From Salibacterium halotolerans (GTDB taxonomy: Bacteria > Bacillota > Bacilli > Bacillales > Marinococcaceae): 42,020 nt of DNA. Within the stretch, counting starts at the first letter, position 1. Each line of letters begins with the position of its first letter. Below the pieces are notes generated by a model. The model searched no databases. It was given only the letters and a program-made list of their open reading frames with translations, and had not been told where the DNA came from. The translations under genes were made by a program, and so were the position numbers. The stretch is taken from positions 1-42,020 of the forward strand of contig NZ_FOXD01000028.1 of assembly GCF_900115625.1 (NCBI RefSeq), in the 5' to 3' direction. Below, one piece after another: positions 1 to 9,689 of this stretch.

Positions 1-541
1 GATTTCCTTTTTTCCTCCAAGGTAGCCTCTCTATCTCAAAAGGAGTCACACCTTATTTATTTTAAAAATGTGTCTTGACAAAGGGGTCCACTTTATGGAC
101 TTGTATAATAACGAAGTGATTGCTTATCAAATTAGCGATACGCAGTACGTTGATTTTGTGTTAGAAACGTTGCGTAAAGCGTGTAATGTAAGAGAAACAC
201 ATGAGGTGATTTTACACAGCGATCAAGGGGCTCAATATACATCTTATGCCTTTCAGGCCTCGGCAAAAGAAAACGGCATTACCACAAGCATGTCCCGCAA
301 AGGCAATTGCTTTGATCATGCCGTCATCGAATCCTTCCATTCCTCAATAAAGTCGGAAGAATTCGCCGCTCCGTTAAGAGCGACCCTAACAACTACTATT
401 GTAATAGAAAATGTAGCAAATCACATGTATTATTACAATTATATACGACCTTTTTCAAAATTAAATTGCCACAGCCCTGTTGAATACAGGACCATGGCAG
501 CCTAGGTGTTTTTTCTTGTCTCGTTTCACTGGGTCAGTTCA
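1..541 (+). mobile_element. 3' remnant of an IS3-family insertion sequence
   Basis: Only the distal part of an IS3-type element is present: the C-terminal half of the transposase and a right end finishing near 541. Read inward from that end on the minus strand, the terminus begins TGAACTGACCCAGTG. It resembles the left terminus of the partial IS3 element at the far end of the window (about 41923), so both may belong to the same IS group. The left part of this element is missing or lies outside the window, and nothing upstream of 26 reads as transposase. Confidence 0.7.
26..505 (+). pseudogene. IS3-family transposase OrfB, 5'-truncated
   Basis: The reading frame is open from 26 (after a TAG at 23-25), but transposase-like sequence starts only around the ATG at 68. 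It carries the second half of the rve/DDE integrase core: HSDQGAQYTS with the second catalytic Asp, and CFDHAVIESFHSSIK with the catalytic Glu, then the usual YNYIRP and SPVEYR tail. The N-terminal HTH_21 region and the first catalytic Asp (normally in a TDIT/TDVT motif) are absent. The protein should therefore be inactive. It is a decayed or interrupted copy. Confidence 0.8.
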
Positions 542-585
542 ATTAGCAAGGTGGGGATTATTAATGTTTACTTTAAAAACATGGT

Positions 586-1113
586 TTATTTACATCTAGC
601 ATATGAAATTGTAAGTTGGGTAGCTATTCCAACTATACTTCCTTTAAAACCTGCTTTAGCCAATTTCTTAGCCGCACTTAAGTACTCACCATCATATAAA
701 TGTCCGTAGATAGTAGAAATTACAGTAGTAGGTACAAAGCCTTCAAAAAAAGAATTCAATTCATCCTGCATACATTCTACATCTGTTGGGGGTATGACTA
801 ATGAAGGTGAAACCTTATTTAATTCTTCTGTCTTGTTAGAAGGCTCATTTATGCATGGTTTTGAGTCATTTTTTTGTTTCAAAGCATCTAAAGATTCACC
901 GTATTTTTTTTCTATCATCTCAATGTCAACATTTTCTATTTCACCATTTGAGTCTTTAACTGTTGCTTTTTCATAAACGAATTCTAGTGTTTCAGCAAGT
1001 TCATCAACCTTCTTGTCTTCTTGTGTCTTCGCTTGTACAGTTGGAGCAGTGGAAGGTAATAGTACTGCAAGAACAGTCATCAGAGCTAAACAGCTAATCC
1101 AAATTCTTTTCAT
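586..1113 (-). CDS. Small secreted protein of unknown function (possible antimicrobial precursor)
   Basis: The protein is 175 residues when started at the ATG at 1113, which has AAAGGAG eight bases upstream; an in-frame ATG at 1137 has no such site. Residues 1-29 are a clear Sec signal peptide (MKRIW, hydrophobic core, VQA cleavage). The mature part has an acidic, charged middle and three cysteines (in KPCINE, VECMQD and the C-terminal ARCK). The C-terminal 60 residues are more hydrophobic and glycine/alanine-rich (KKLAKAGFKGSIVGIATQL). I do not recognise the family. A secreted protein with a cysteine-bracketed amphipathic tail would fit a bacteriocin-like precursor, but no transport or immunity gene is adjacent apart from the tiny membrane protein at 1760-1927. 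It stands alone between IS remnants, so recent acquisition is plausible. Confidence 0.7.
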   Translation of the reverse strand: MKRIWISCLALMTVLAVLLPSTAPTVQAKTQEDKKVDELAETLEFVYEKATVKDSNGEIENVDIEMIEKKYGESLDALKQKNDSKPCINEPSNKTEELNKVSPSLVIPPTDVECMQDELNSFFEGFVPTTVISTIYGHLYDGEYLSAAKKLAKAGFKGSIVGIATQLTISYARCK

Positions 1114-1174
1114 TGAAAAAACTCCTTTAAATAACATTTTTGGGTTTAATTCCCTATTATGAGTATCTCATTTT

Positions 1175-1217
1175 TCCATCCATTATTCAACCATAAAAAA
1201 GTTGAATAATGGATGGA
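1175..1217. repeat. Perfect 17-bp inverted repeat upstream of the secreted-protein gene
   Basis: The arms 1175-1191 (TCCATCCATTATTCAAC) and 1201-1217 are exact reverse complements around a 9-nt A-rich loop. The structure lies about 60 bp upstream of the start codon at 1113. It is AT-rich and lacks a run of T after the stem on either strand, so it is more likely an operator or IS scar than an intrinsic terminator. Confidence 0.6.
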
Positions 1218-1759
1218 ATAAAATGTATATACAATCATATTATTACAGACTCATGATAAACTACCTGCAATTAATATTCATAAGTCCACTTCTCAACCTC
1301 AATACCTATTATTCTTTTTTAATCCTAAATAAACTGTAATATCAGGGGACCCTATAATATAAGGACGGTTAACCGTACGATAATTCACCGGTCCCACTAG
1401 TAGATGATTCAGTTGCTGCTCCCGGCTGAGTCGGAATTATTCTTCATACTAGGCTATTTTCAATTCCAGTTTCGCGTTTTGGGTTCAAGTGAACAGCTAT
1501 CGTCTCCCATTTTTCTTTTGTTGTTGCTAGGTCGCATTTCGTTGGTTTCGTCATAATTATTTTTTCAATAAATGTCGCTTATATCCCTTTCTCGATCTAG
1601 AAAAAAACAAAGGATTTTTTGAGCTTGTATTGAAGGGTCTACTATTAGGTGACAGATAGGCAGTTCATTTAACAACTAGCGTAACTGCTGCTCACTGATA
1701 TACAGGAAAGTTAATGTGTCTTCCGCCAGCTGTTGAAATCTTTTACATTAAACTCAATA
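1218..1759. other. Gene-poor stretch, probable degenerate mobile DNA
   Basis: No reading frame with a convincing ribosome-binding site covers this 540-bp stretch. On the minus strand a 36-codon frame beginning MTKPTKCDLATTKEKW starts near 1553, but it stops early and I cannot place it. Because both sides carry IS remnants, this is probably decayed mobile-element sequence, but that is inference. Confidence 0.35.
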
Positions 1760-1927
1760 TTATTTTTTATTTGAAAAAAATTCTATAACAAACCATGCAA
1801 TTACCATTCCAACTAAGCTTATAAAAAAGTTGGTTATCCAATTAAATGTGTTATTGAGAATGTAATCAAACATACAAAGTGAAAAATATAAAGCCACCCC
1901 TAAGGTGATTCTTGTTTTGTTTTTCAT
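1760..1927 (-). CDS. Small membrane protein, unknown
   Basis: The protein is 55 residues, starting at the ATG at 1927 (MKNKTRITL), preceded by a strong GGAAGGAG site; a longer frame to 1963 has no site. Two hydrophobic segments are visible, about residues 8-22 and 31-49, with a positively charged N-terminus and FFSNKK at the end, so a two-helix hairpin in the membrane is predicted. Size and topology are like some bacteriocin immunity proteins, and it follows the secreted protein gene on the same strand with 650 bp between them, but there is no sequence motif to prove such a role. Confidence 0.55.
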   Translation of the reverse strand: MKNKTRITLGVALYFSLCMFDYILNNTFNWITNFFISLVGMVIAWFVIEFFSNKK

Positions 1928-2042
1928 AGTGAACTCCTTCCAGTGTTTTATGTAAATTTGCATGTTAAATCATACCTTTTATTTTCCATTAATATCCATT
2001 AAAATGTGTGCAAAAAGAGACACCTTTCTCTAAAATGGAGTC

Positions 2043-2440
2043 ATGCACGACACTCAAGAAAGGATGTCTCTCTCGAATCATCGTATCACATTACCGAACT
2101 TACTCCAAAAACGAAATCTAGATGATTAGTTGCAGGAGCTTTTAGAGAACGTTGGTTATATTGTTACTGGTAGTAAACTAGACGTCTTCACTCTACTTCA
2201 CTACTTAACGAACGCATCGGCTCATGCATGGACAGGATACCGCCAAAGAGCTTTGGGAGGCCTCGTCATGAACGGCAGAAGACGATAGATGCCGATAACT
2301 AACGGGAATGCTGGCAGATTGAGTCTTTCTTGCGGTGGATTAAACAATATTGGTATATTCTAACGTTGTTTGGAACGACGCCGAACGCCGTATTTAATCA
2401 GCTTTATGCAACCTCGATCACTTTTGTTCTGCCACGTTGA
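2043..2440 (+). pseudogene. Decayed IS4-type transposase
   Basis: A frame starts at ATG 2043 and hits a premature TAG around codon 25. The same frame then continues with KLDVFTLLHYL and HAWTGYRQRALGG, like the N-terminal domain of IS4-type transposases. After a deletion and frameshift it resumes near 2319 with WQIESFLRWIKQ and LFGTTPNAVFNQLY, the C-terminal helix motif of DDE transposases of this type, ending at TGA 2440. The central catalytic part is missing. It is dead and is cut on its right by the IS3 element beginning near 2477. Confidence 0.7.
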
Positions 2441-2516
2441 TTGTATCAGCGAACTTTTAAAGGAAAAGTGGACTTATGTCAAGAAAGTAGACATTTTCTC
2501 TTGGTCATTTTTTGTG

Positions 2517-3784
<1,268 letters not shown>

Positions 3785-3953
3785 TGCTTCCACGTCTTTT
3801 TGAAATAGTATCTTCATTAAAAACAATTCTCTCAAGAACGTGTCTACTTTTTAGACTAACTCTAAAAAGTGATCGAAACACAGTCTTTTAATCGCTTTAT
3901 TTGTCATTTTCCGTCTCAAATTTCCCCGCCGACTAACCGCACGCTTTATAGAA

Positions 3954-3988
3954 AAACGAAAGCTGCCGATCACCGGCAGCTTTCGTTT
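3954..3988 (-). terminator. Intrinsic terminator of the flavin oxidoreductase gene
   Basis: The arms 3954-3968 (AAACGAAAGCTGCCG) and 3974-3988 pair perfectly over 15 bp around a 5-nt loop. The outer base pairs give A/T tails on both strands, so it may act in both directions. It lies 13 bp after the stop codon at 4002. Confidence 0.8.
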
Positions 3989-4001
3989 GAAACAGCGTTT
4001 A

Positions 4002-5018
4002 TTATATCCGCCCGTTCATAATATCAGCGGCGATGTCGTAGGAGCGCAGGCGCGCCTCCGCGTCATAAATCTGGGCGTTGATCATGATTTCATCGGCCTG
4101 GGTGTCCTGCAGGAAGCGGTGGAGCCCGTTTTTCACCTTCTCGGGGCCGCCGACGATGGACGAGCCGAGCTGACGCTGGATCGAGAATTTCTCGTTTTCA
4201 TTCCAGATGCGGTCCATGTTCTCGACCGGCGGCTGGAGCTTCATTTCGGTGCCGCGGACCATGTTGAGGAACTGCTGCATCATCGTGGTGCTCAAGTAGT
4301 CCGCTTCGTCGTCGGTGTCGGCGGCGATGACGTTGGCGCACACCATGCCGTATGGTTCCGCCAGCACGTGCGACGGCTGGAACGATTCGCGGTACAGGTT
4401 CATCGCCGGAATCGTGTTGTCCGGGGAGAAATGGCTCGCAAACGCAAACGGCAGTCCGAGCTGTCCGGCGAGCTGGGCGCTGAAACCGCTGGAACCGAGG
4501 AGCCAGATCGGAATGTCGAGTCCCTGGCCGGGGAACGCGCGGATACGCGGGTTTTCCGGCGTGAGCTGGGAATCGAGGTACTGGCGCAGTTCTGCGAGCA
4601 TCTGCGGGAAATCGTGGCCGTCGCTTTTGCTGCTGCGTCGCAGCGCCTGCATCGTCGGCTGGTCTGTGCCGGGTGCGCGGCCGAGTCCGAGGTCGATGCG
4701 GTTTGGATACAGCGTCTCAAGAGTCCCGAACTGCTCGGCGATCATGAGCGGCGCGTGGTTCGGGAGCATGATGCCGCCGGAGCCGACCCGGATCGAGGAC
4801 GTGGCGCCGGCGACGTGGCCTATAAGTACCGATGTCGCGGAACTGCCGATAAACGGCATGTTGTGGTGTTCGGCGAGCCAGAAGCGTTCGTAGCCGCGCT
4901 CTTCTGCGCGCCTTGCGAGGTCGACCGTGTTCTGATAGGAATCAGCCGCGGTGCCTCCTTCTACAATGGGAGAAAGGTCGAGCACGGAGTAACGGGTGTT
5001 TTCGAATACGTGACTCAT
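4002..5018 (-). CDS. LLM-class (luciferase-like) flavin-dependent monooxygenase
   Basis: The protein is 338 residues, the full length for a single-component member of the bacterial luciferase-like family, a TIM barrel that binds FMNH2. Diagnostic stretches are [19 protein letters not shown] (residues about 35-53), [16 protein letters not shown] (about 76-91), [20 protein letters not shown] and the late segment [14 protein letters not shown]. The family also includes B. subtilis YvbT-type proteins of unknown substrate. It is monocistronic with its own terminator, so the substrate cannot be inferred from neighbours. The GC-rich opposite strand is open over the whole gene, which gives a false overlapping frame. 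Confidence 0.88.
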   Translation of the reverse strand: MSHVFENTRYSVLDLSPIVEGGTAADSYQNTVDLARRAEERGYERFWLAEHHNMPFIGSSATSVLIGHVAGATSSIRVGSGGIMLPNHAPLMIAEQFGTLETLYPNRIDLGLGRAPGTDQPTMQALRRSSKSDGHDFPQMLAELRQYLDSQLTPENPRIRAFPGQGLDIPIWLLGSSGFSAQLAGQLGLPFAFASHFSPDNTIPAMNLYRESFQPSHVLAEPYGMVCANVIAADTDDEADYLSTTMMQQFLNMVRGTEMKLQPPVENMDRIWNENEKFSIQRQLGSSIVGGPEKVKNGLHRFLQDTQADEIMINAQIYDAEARLRSYDIAADIMNGRI

Positions 5019-5333
5019 TTATGGTTCCCTTCTTTCTTTTTGCTTGATGTACCGGTGCTATTTTACCAATCGCGCGGCATGAGCCCAAGCAATCTGTTTT
5101 CCGGCGGGGCGGGGCAGGGCATGGATGCTCAGCTTCTGCTTCTTTGGCTCTTTATTTGCGCCGGTTGTTATCGCTTGCGGCGCGGCTGGTGCGTGTTTTT
5201 TCTCGGGGTGTGGGATTGGCAGGGTATTCATGCTATGGTAGACATATGGTGAAATGGAGACGTTATGTGTGTTGTTTTTCTACACGTGTCGGGGGTTTGG
5301 ATTTGGTGTGGAAGGGAATGAGGAGGAAAAAGG
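5019..5333. other. Divergent intergenic region
   Basis: This 315-bp GC-rich region lies between two divergent genes. The only promoter-like signal I see for the rightward gene is weak: TTGGCA at 5216-5221 with TAGACA 17 bp later. A good AGGAGG ribosome-binding site lies at 5321-5326. No RNA gene or repeat is evident. Confidence 0.35.
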
Positions 5334-6560
5334 GTGAAAAGTGGGGGATGTAAAATGGCAGAGACGTTGCAGACGAGACAGGTTGATGCGATGGGCCGGG
5401 TTGTTATTCCGAAAGATATCCGGGATGCGCTGACATTGACGGAGCACCCGCTTTCGCTGCAGTTTGAGGCGAATCGTCAGGCGGTGCTTGTGTTCAAAGC
5501 TCCGGAGGATGAGGACGAGGAAGACCACAAGATTCTGGATGAACAGGGGCGTCTGCTTATTCCGGCGGAGGTGCGGCGCCAGTTTGATTGGAATCAGGGC
5601 GATAAGATTGAAATGCAGCAGGAGAAGGAAGGTGTTCTTCTGCAGGGAGAGGGCGCGCGCTGTGCGGTTTGTGAGAACCGGGCGTCGCTCGTGAAGATCA
5701 GGGGCCGGTTTTTGTGCCGGGTCTGCATGGAGGATGCGGGCGCGGCCTGGACGGAGCGCTGGCAGGATGTGCTGCAGGAGGTGGTTGGCGATTACATCGG
5801 TTACTGCGAAAAGTGTGTGTCGACTGCTGATCCGGAGGATATCCACCAGGCGCGGGTGAAAGGACGCCGTCTCCGGACGCTGCTGGAGTTCTTGGGAGCG
5901 CCGGATGGTCATAAGTTGTTTGAAAGGCTGGATGACGCGCATAAACAGCTCGGCCGGGTCCGGGAGCGCGATGTGTTTCTCGCGGACGTTAAGGAGCGGG
6001 CTGCGCAGGCGGATGATGCGGAAGAGGCTGCTGTCTTTCATGAAGCGGCAGCGGTTGTGGAGCGTAAGCGCGGAAAAGAACAGGAGAAGCTTGCCGGCAG
6101 TCTGCCGAAAATCATTAATGCGAAGTTCCAGCAGCACTGGGACCGGTTTTGTGTGAACGACCTTCCGTCTCTGGTCCGCACGCTTGATCTGCCGAAGCGG
6201 CTGCAGGATTTTGAAAATGTGTTTGAGGAGAAAAAAGAGATGTACCTTGAGGCGGCAGACGAGAAAGGCAAAGCTTCAAAAGCGGCGCTCAAGGCGCTGC
6301 ATGACGTGCGTATCGAAGCGAAGCGGCTCCGCTACGTGTACGGCTACGCGGCGGTCATTTACAGCACCGATTACGCCGCTTACAGCAAATCATACAAGAA
6401 ATACCAGCGCCGTTTCGGTGACATCAATGACAAGCGCGATGTGCTGAAGAAGCTGGAAGATTCGAGGAAGAAAATGAATGTGCCCGGGGAGCAGATTGAC
6501 GCGGTGAGAGAGCAGCTGAAGAATGGTCTCGAGAAACACGCCGAGGCGGTGGAACTGTAA
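5334..6560 (+). CDS. AbrB-like tandem domain / zinc-knuckle / CHAD fusion protein
   Basis: The protein is 408 residues from GTG 5334, which has AGGAGG 7 bp upstream; ATG 5355 is an alternative. Residues about 14-55 and 66-104 are two SpoVT/AbrB-type swapped-hairpin motifs (DAMGRVVIPKDIRDAL and LDEQGRLLIPAEVRRQF). Cysteines 110, 113, 128 and 131 form a C-x2-C...C-x2-C knuckle like that of some Bacillus AbrB-type regulators. From about 145 to 400 the sequence is a CHAD domain, an all-helical bundle with conserved basic motifs: HQARVKGRRLR near 171 and HDVRIEAKRLR near 323. CHAD domains bind inorganic polyphosphate and often associate with CYTH/PPX proteins, but none is nearby. The architecture suggests a DNA-binding protein tuned by a polyanion, which is inference. 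It is probably monocistronic; the ABC genes follow after 73 bp. Confidence 0.88.
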   Translation: MKSGGCKMAETLQTRQVDAMGRVVIPKDIRDALTLTEHPLSLQFEANRQAVLVFKAPEDEDEEDHKILDEQGRLLIPAEVRRQFDWNQGDKIEMQQEKEGVLLQGEGARCAVCENRASLVKIRGRFLCRVCMEDAGAAWTERWQDVLQEVVGDYIGYCEKCVSTADPEDIHQARVKGRRLRTLLEFLGAPDGHKLFERLDDAHKQLGRVRERDVFLADVKERAAQADDAEEAAVFHEAAAVVERKRGKEQEKLAGSLPKIINAKFQQHWDRFCVNDLPSLVRTLDLPKRLQDFENVFEEKKEMYLEAADEKGKASKAALKALHDVRIEAKRLRYVYGYAAVIYSTDYAAYSKSYKKYQRRFGDINDKRDVLKKLEDSRKKMNVPGEQIDAVREQLKNGLEKHAEAVEL

Positions 6561-6633
6561 ACCGGATTTTTCGAAATTGCTGAAACGAATCGTTTGAAAG
6601 CTGCGTATGTTCAGGCAGAAAGAGGTGGTAGTG

Positions 6634-7413
6634 ATGGCAGAACCAGCTGTCATGCTGGATGGGATCTCAAAGCAGTACGGATCCTTTTTAGCAGCGGATA
6701 ACATATCGATTACGGTACCGAAGGGGGAACTCTTCGGTTTTCTCGGTCCGAACGGGGCGGGGAAGACGACGACGATTAAAATGATGACGGGGCTGCTTGA
6801 GCCGACGGACGGCACGATTGAGATCGGCGGCGTCGACATGTGGAAACACCCGCTTCAGGCGAAAAAAAAGATTGCCTACGTGCCGGATCATCCGACGCTC
6901 TATGAAAAGCTCACCGGCTGGGAATATGTCCGCTTCATCGCTTCCGTCTTCGGCATTCCCGCCCGGCAGGCGGAGGAAAAAGCGGTCCGCCTGTTTGATT
7001 TATTTTCGCTTGGGAGCCGGGCTGATGAGCTGATAGAGGGGTATTCCCACGGGATGAAGCAGAAAATGGCGCTGACCGGTGCGCTGCTGCACGATCCGGA
7101 TGTTATTTTTCTCGATGAGCCGACGGTCGGGCTTGATCCAAAGAGCGCGAAGACGCTGAAAGACCTGCTGCGGCAGCTATGCGACGATGGTACGACCGTG
7201 TTCGTCTCGACGCATATTCTCGAAATCGCCCAAGAGATGTGTGACCGGATCGGCATCATCCGGGACGGGAAGATTGCAGCGCTTGGAACGATGGAAGAAC
7301 TGCGCGGAGAAAGCAGCGCAAGTCTCGAGGATATTTTCCTTGAGCTGACCGGGGATGAGGAGCAGCAGGAACTGATCCGGGAGCTTGCCGGTGGGAGGTC
7401 GGATGCGCCATGA
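6634..7413 (+). CDS. ABC transporter ATP-binding protein (YthP-like)
   Basis: The protein is 259 residues from ATG 6634, with an AGAGGTGG site before it. It is a complete ABC ATPase: Walker A GPNGAGKTT, signature YSHGMKQKMAL (SHG instead of the usual SGG), Walker B VIFLDEPTVGLDP and the H-loop STHIL. The resemblance is to two-component exporters of the YthP/Ecs type. Its TGA overlaps the ATG of the permease gene (ATGA), so translational coupling is likely. The substrate is unknown. Confidence 0.9.
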   Translation: MAEPAVMLDGISKQYGSFLAADNISITVPKGELFGFLGPNGAGKTTTIKMMTGLLEPTDGTIEIGGVDMWKHPLQAKKKIAYVPDHPTLYEKLTGWEYVRFIASVFGIPARQAEEKAVRLFDLFSLGSRADELIEGYSHGMKQKMALTGALLHDPDVIFLDEPTVGLDPKSAKTLKDLLRQLCDDGTTVFVSTHILEIAQEMCDRIGIIRDGKIAALGTMEELRGESSASLEDIFLELTGDEEQQELIRELAGGRSDAP

Positions 7414-9131
7414 TCCGTACACTGCTTGGTGTGCAGGCCAGGATGTTGAAACATACGATGGAAACCAACAAGACCGGTACGAATGTCTCGCATGCCATCA
7501 TTGGATTTGTCGTTATACTATTTCTTCTGTTCGCCTTGAACATCGTCACGTCGCTTCCGACGGCGTACGATACCGAGCTGGTGGAACTGCTCTTTTCGTA
7601 CGTTTTCATGATGGTGCTTGGGCTTATCCTTTTGATGGGGGTGCCGCAGGTGTTCAAGCACCTGTATGCCTCACGGGACTTGACGTTTTTGTTCACCCTG
7701 CCGATCAAGGTGAGCCACATTTTCTGGGTGAAATACATACAAAGTTTTCTCAACATACCGGCGGCGCTGTTTATCGTGACGTTTCTGCCGGGGCTTGCTT
7801 ACGGGCTTCACGCCGGGGTGCACGGGTTCTTTTACCCCGCCCTGCTCGTCGTGACGCTGGCCATTCCGGCGCTCGGCGTGGCGGCTGCCTACTTTATCAA
7901 CATGGGGCTCGTGCATATCATTCCAGCTAAGCGCGCCAATGAATTGATGACCGTGATGAGCGCGGTGTCCGGCGTGCTCGTGTACGGCATGTTCCAGCTT
8001 CCGAACCTGTTGACGGAGCCAGGGCCAGGTTCCGAGACGGCGCTTCCAACCGGTCTGCTGCCTGAGATGCCGGCCTGGCTTCCGATGAGCTGGGGGGCGT
8101 CTGCGTTAACGAGCGCGATGGCAGGAGACGTATCGTTTCTACTTCCGACGGTCGGGCTCGCCGTTGCCGCCGCCGGGCTGTCGTTTGCCGCCTCCGCTCT
8201 CGTCGAGAAAGGCTTTCGAAGCGGCTGGATTCAATTAAATGAAGGAAAAAATAAAAAGAAAAAAGCCGGAGAAAAAGGACGCCGGTTCAAGGTCGGATCG
8301 CCGGTCGCCGAAATCGGATGGAAAGAATGGCGCTACATGAAGCGCGACATCAGGGAATGGCTCATTTTCATGCCGTTTGTATTTTTGTTTATCTTTATGG
8401 GATTCGGTTATACGGCCGGCAGCTCATCGGTTGCGGCATTCAGAGAGCTGGACCCGGTTCTGTCCTGGACCGCGGTGCAGGCGGCGGCGCTTTTTATCTA
8501 CGCGTTTTTCAACGGCAGTCTGTCCGCATCATTCGTCGCCCGCGAAGCAGGATCGACCTGGATGCTGCACGTCCTTCCGCTGACAGGTGTGCAGATTGCG
8601 TGCGGAAAGCTGTGGATGAGCTGGCTCATTCCCTTTCTTCCCGTATCTGTACTTCAGATGACGGCTGGTATTCTGCTCGGATGGCCGGTGTCTTTCTTTC
8701 TCCTCGGCTTGGTGCTCAGCGCGCTCATCAGCCCCGCGCTGAGTGCGCTTGGCATCTGGACCGGCGCCATCGGCGGAAAATACAATCCTTCCAACCCGCA
8801 GAACCGGCTGCAGTTCGCACCGTCGCTCCTGATGCTGGTACTGTCCTATGTGTATGTGCTGCTGACGCTGATTCCCGTGCTGCTTGTCGTTGTCCCCGCG
8901 GAAAGCGCCGGGTTGTTTGAAAAAGTTGCAGGGGGCGGTATCATAGGAGGCAGTGCGTCCGCAGCCGCGTCGCTTCTGCAGCTGAAACTGACAAACAGCG
9001 CGCTCGTTACGGCGGGCAGCATTCTCGTGTTTCTTTTTCTCACCATAGGCACATGTGTGGCATTTCTGTACCTGGCCGGACGCCGCATCGAACAGGGCAT
9101 CCAGGTAAGTATGCCGGACAGCAAAGAGTGA
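7410..9131 (+). CDS. ABC exporter permease (YthQ-like)
   Basis: The protein is 573 residues and overlaps the ATPase gene by 4 bp. Hydrophobic segments occur in two sets: about residues 30-50, 65-85, 105-195 and 250-275, then, after a lysine-rich cytosolic stretch (NKKKKAGEKGRR near 285), about 320-345, 360-380, 400-470 and 485-570. This fits one large membrane subunit working with the ATPase upstream. The pair resembles B. subtilis ythP-ythQ, whose substrate is not established. The symbol is left blank because the relationship is by general likeness only. Confidence 0.8.
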   Translation: MIRTLLGVQARMLKHTMETNKTGTNVSHAIIGFVVILFLLFALNIVTSLPTAYDTELVELLFSYVFMMVLGLILLMGVPQVFKHLYASRDLTFLFTLPIKVSHIFWVKYIQSFLNIPAALFIVTFLPGLAYGLHAGVHGFFYPALLVVTLAIPALGVAAAYFINMGLVHIIPAKRANELMTVMSAVSGVLVYGMFQLPNLLTEPGPGSETALPTGLLPEMPAWLPMSWGASALTSAMAGDVSFLLPTVGLAVAAAGLSFAASALVEKGFRSGWIQLNEGKNKKKKAGEKGRRFKVGSPVAEIGWKEWRYMKRDIREWLIFMPFVFLFIFMGFGYTAGSSSVAAFRELDPVLSWTAVQAAALFIYAFFNGSLSASFVAREAGSTWMLHVLPLTGVQIACGKLWMSWLIPFLPVSVLQMTAGILLGWPVSFFLLGLVLSALISPALSALGIWTGAIGGKYNPSNPQNRLQFAPSLLMLVLSYVYVLLTLIPVLLVVVPAESAGLFEKVAGGGIIGGSASAAASLLQLKLTNSALVTAGSILVFLFLTIGTCVAFLYLAGRRIEQGIQVSMPDSKE

Positions 9132-9158
9132 AAAAAAGTAGGGTTGAAACCGGCTGTG

Positions 9159-9167
9159 TGATATAAT
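9159..9167 (+). promoter_or_regulatory. Extended -10 promoter for the coiled-coil gene
   Basis: TGATATAAT is a TG-n-TATAAT extended -10 element, 24 bp before the start codon at 9192. TTGAAA at 9144-9149 lies too close to be a normally spaced -35 box, so the extended -10 probably compensates. Confidence 0.5.
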
Positions 9168-9191
9168 GGCTGTACCACGAAGAAAGGAACG

Positions 9192-9608
9192 ATGGCTATG
9201 CCGGAAGAAACAACGCAGCTGCTGCATGCTCTCCTGGAAGGTCAGAAAGAAATCACTGCCAGTGTTAAATCGCTGGATGACCGCATGACAAGATTGGAAG
9301 GCCGTTTTGACAAGCTGGAGCTCCGGTTCGATAACCTGGAGGGCCGCTTTGACAAGTTGGAGGGTCGCTTTGACAAGCTGGAGGGCCGTTTCGACAACCT
9401 GGAAGGTCGTTTTGACAAGTTGGAAGGCCGTTTTGACAGATTGGAAGTCAAAGTAGACAAGCTGGATAAGGGCCAGGACGAAATCAAAGAGCGCCTCTCT
9501 AAAGTGGAAAGTGGTGTCGATCTGCTGGCGATGAAAGGCTGGCACCATGAGCAGGAAGTATATGATATGAAAAAGAAACTGGAACACAGCCGGACGAGCG
9601 GCAGATAA
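9192..9608 (+). CDS. Heptad-repeat coiled-coil protein, unknown function
   Basis: The protein is 138 residues with an AAAGGA site before ATG 9192. Residues 35-90 are eight almost identical heptads of the form LEGRFDK/N (ending LEVKVDK), a textbook continuous coiled coil with Leu at a and Phe at d. Before it is a short amphipathic helix; after it the helix continues less regularly (QDEIKERLSKVESGVDLL) to a charged C-terminus. There is no signal peptide, TM segment or catalytic motif. Similar repeat proteins are common in bacilli and phages without assigned function. The gene has its own promoter and terminator. Confidence 0.8.
   Translation: MAMPEETTQLLHALLEGQKEITASVKSLDDRMTRLEGRFDKLELRFDNLEGRFDKLEGRFDKLEGRFDNLEGRFDKLEGRFDRLEVKVDKLDKGQDEIKERLSKVESGVDLLAMKGWHHEQEVYDMKKKLEHSRTSGR
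9294..9461 (+). repeat. Eight tandem 21-bp units encoding LEGRFDK heptads
   Basis: The DNA repeats in 21-bp steps with mostly synonymous differences among units. Conservation at the DNA level suggests recent expansion by slippage or unequal crossing over, so copy number may vary between strains. Confidence 0.85.
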
Positions 9609-9622
9609 AGAAACGCACATAT

Positions 9623-9660
9623 CCGGATGAGGACGCCCGCGCGCTCATCCGGTTTTTTTT
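9623..9660 (+). terminator. Intrinsic terminator
   Basis: The stem CCGGATGAG (9623-9631) pairs with CTCATCCGG (9644-9652), followed by eight T residues. It lies 15 bp after the coiled-coil gene. Confidence 0.85.
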
Positions 9661-9689
9661 GTGCTCGGGAGGATGAAGAAAGGAGGGTC

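Noticed and set aside
3987-5252. A 421-codon plus-strand frame opposite the LLM oxidoreductase gene.
   Set aside because: It is the mirror of a GC-rich gene with a clear family match, has no ribosome-binding site, and its protein is Arg/Val-rich without motifs.
5280-6137. A 285-codon minus-strand frame opposite the AbrB/CHAD gene.
   Set aside because: It is explained as the complement of a strongly coding frame and has no start signals.
9294-9461. Regular 21-bp repeats considered as a CRISPR array.
   Set aside because: There are no spacers; the units are contiguous and encode coiled-coil heptads. The same applies to the RDKY repeats near 16080-16130.
8529-9620. A 363-codon minus-strand frame across the ABC permease end and the coiled-coil gene.
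   Set aside because: It crosses two real genes, a promoter and a terminator, and its repeats are the antisense of the LEGRFDK heptads.
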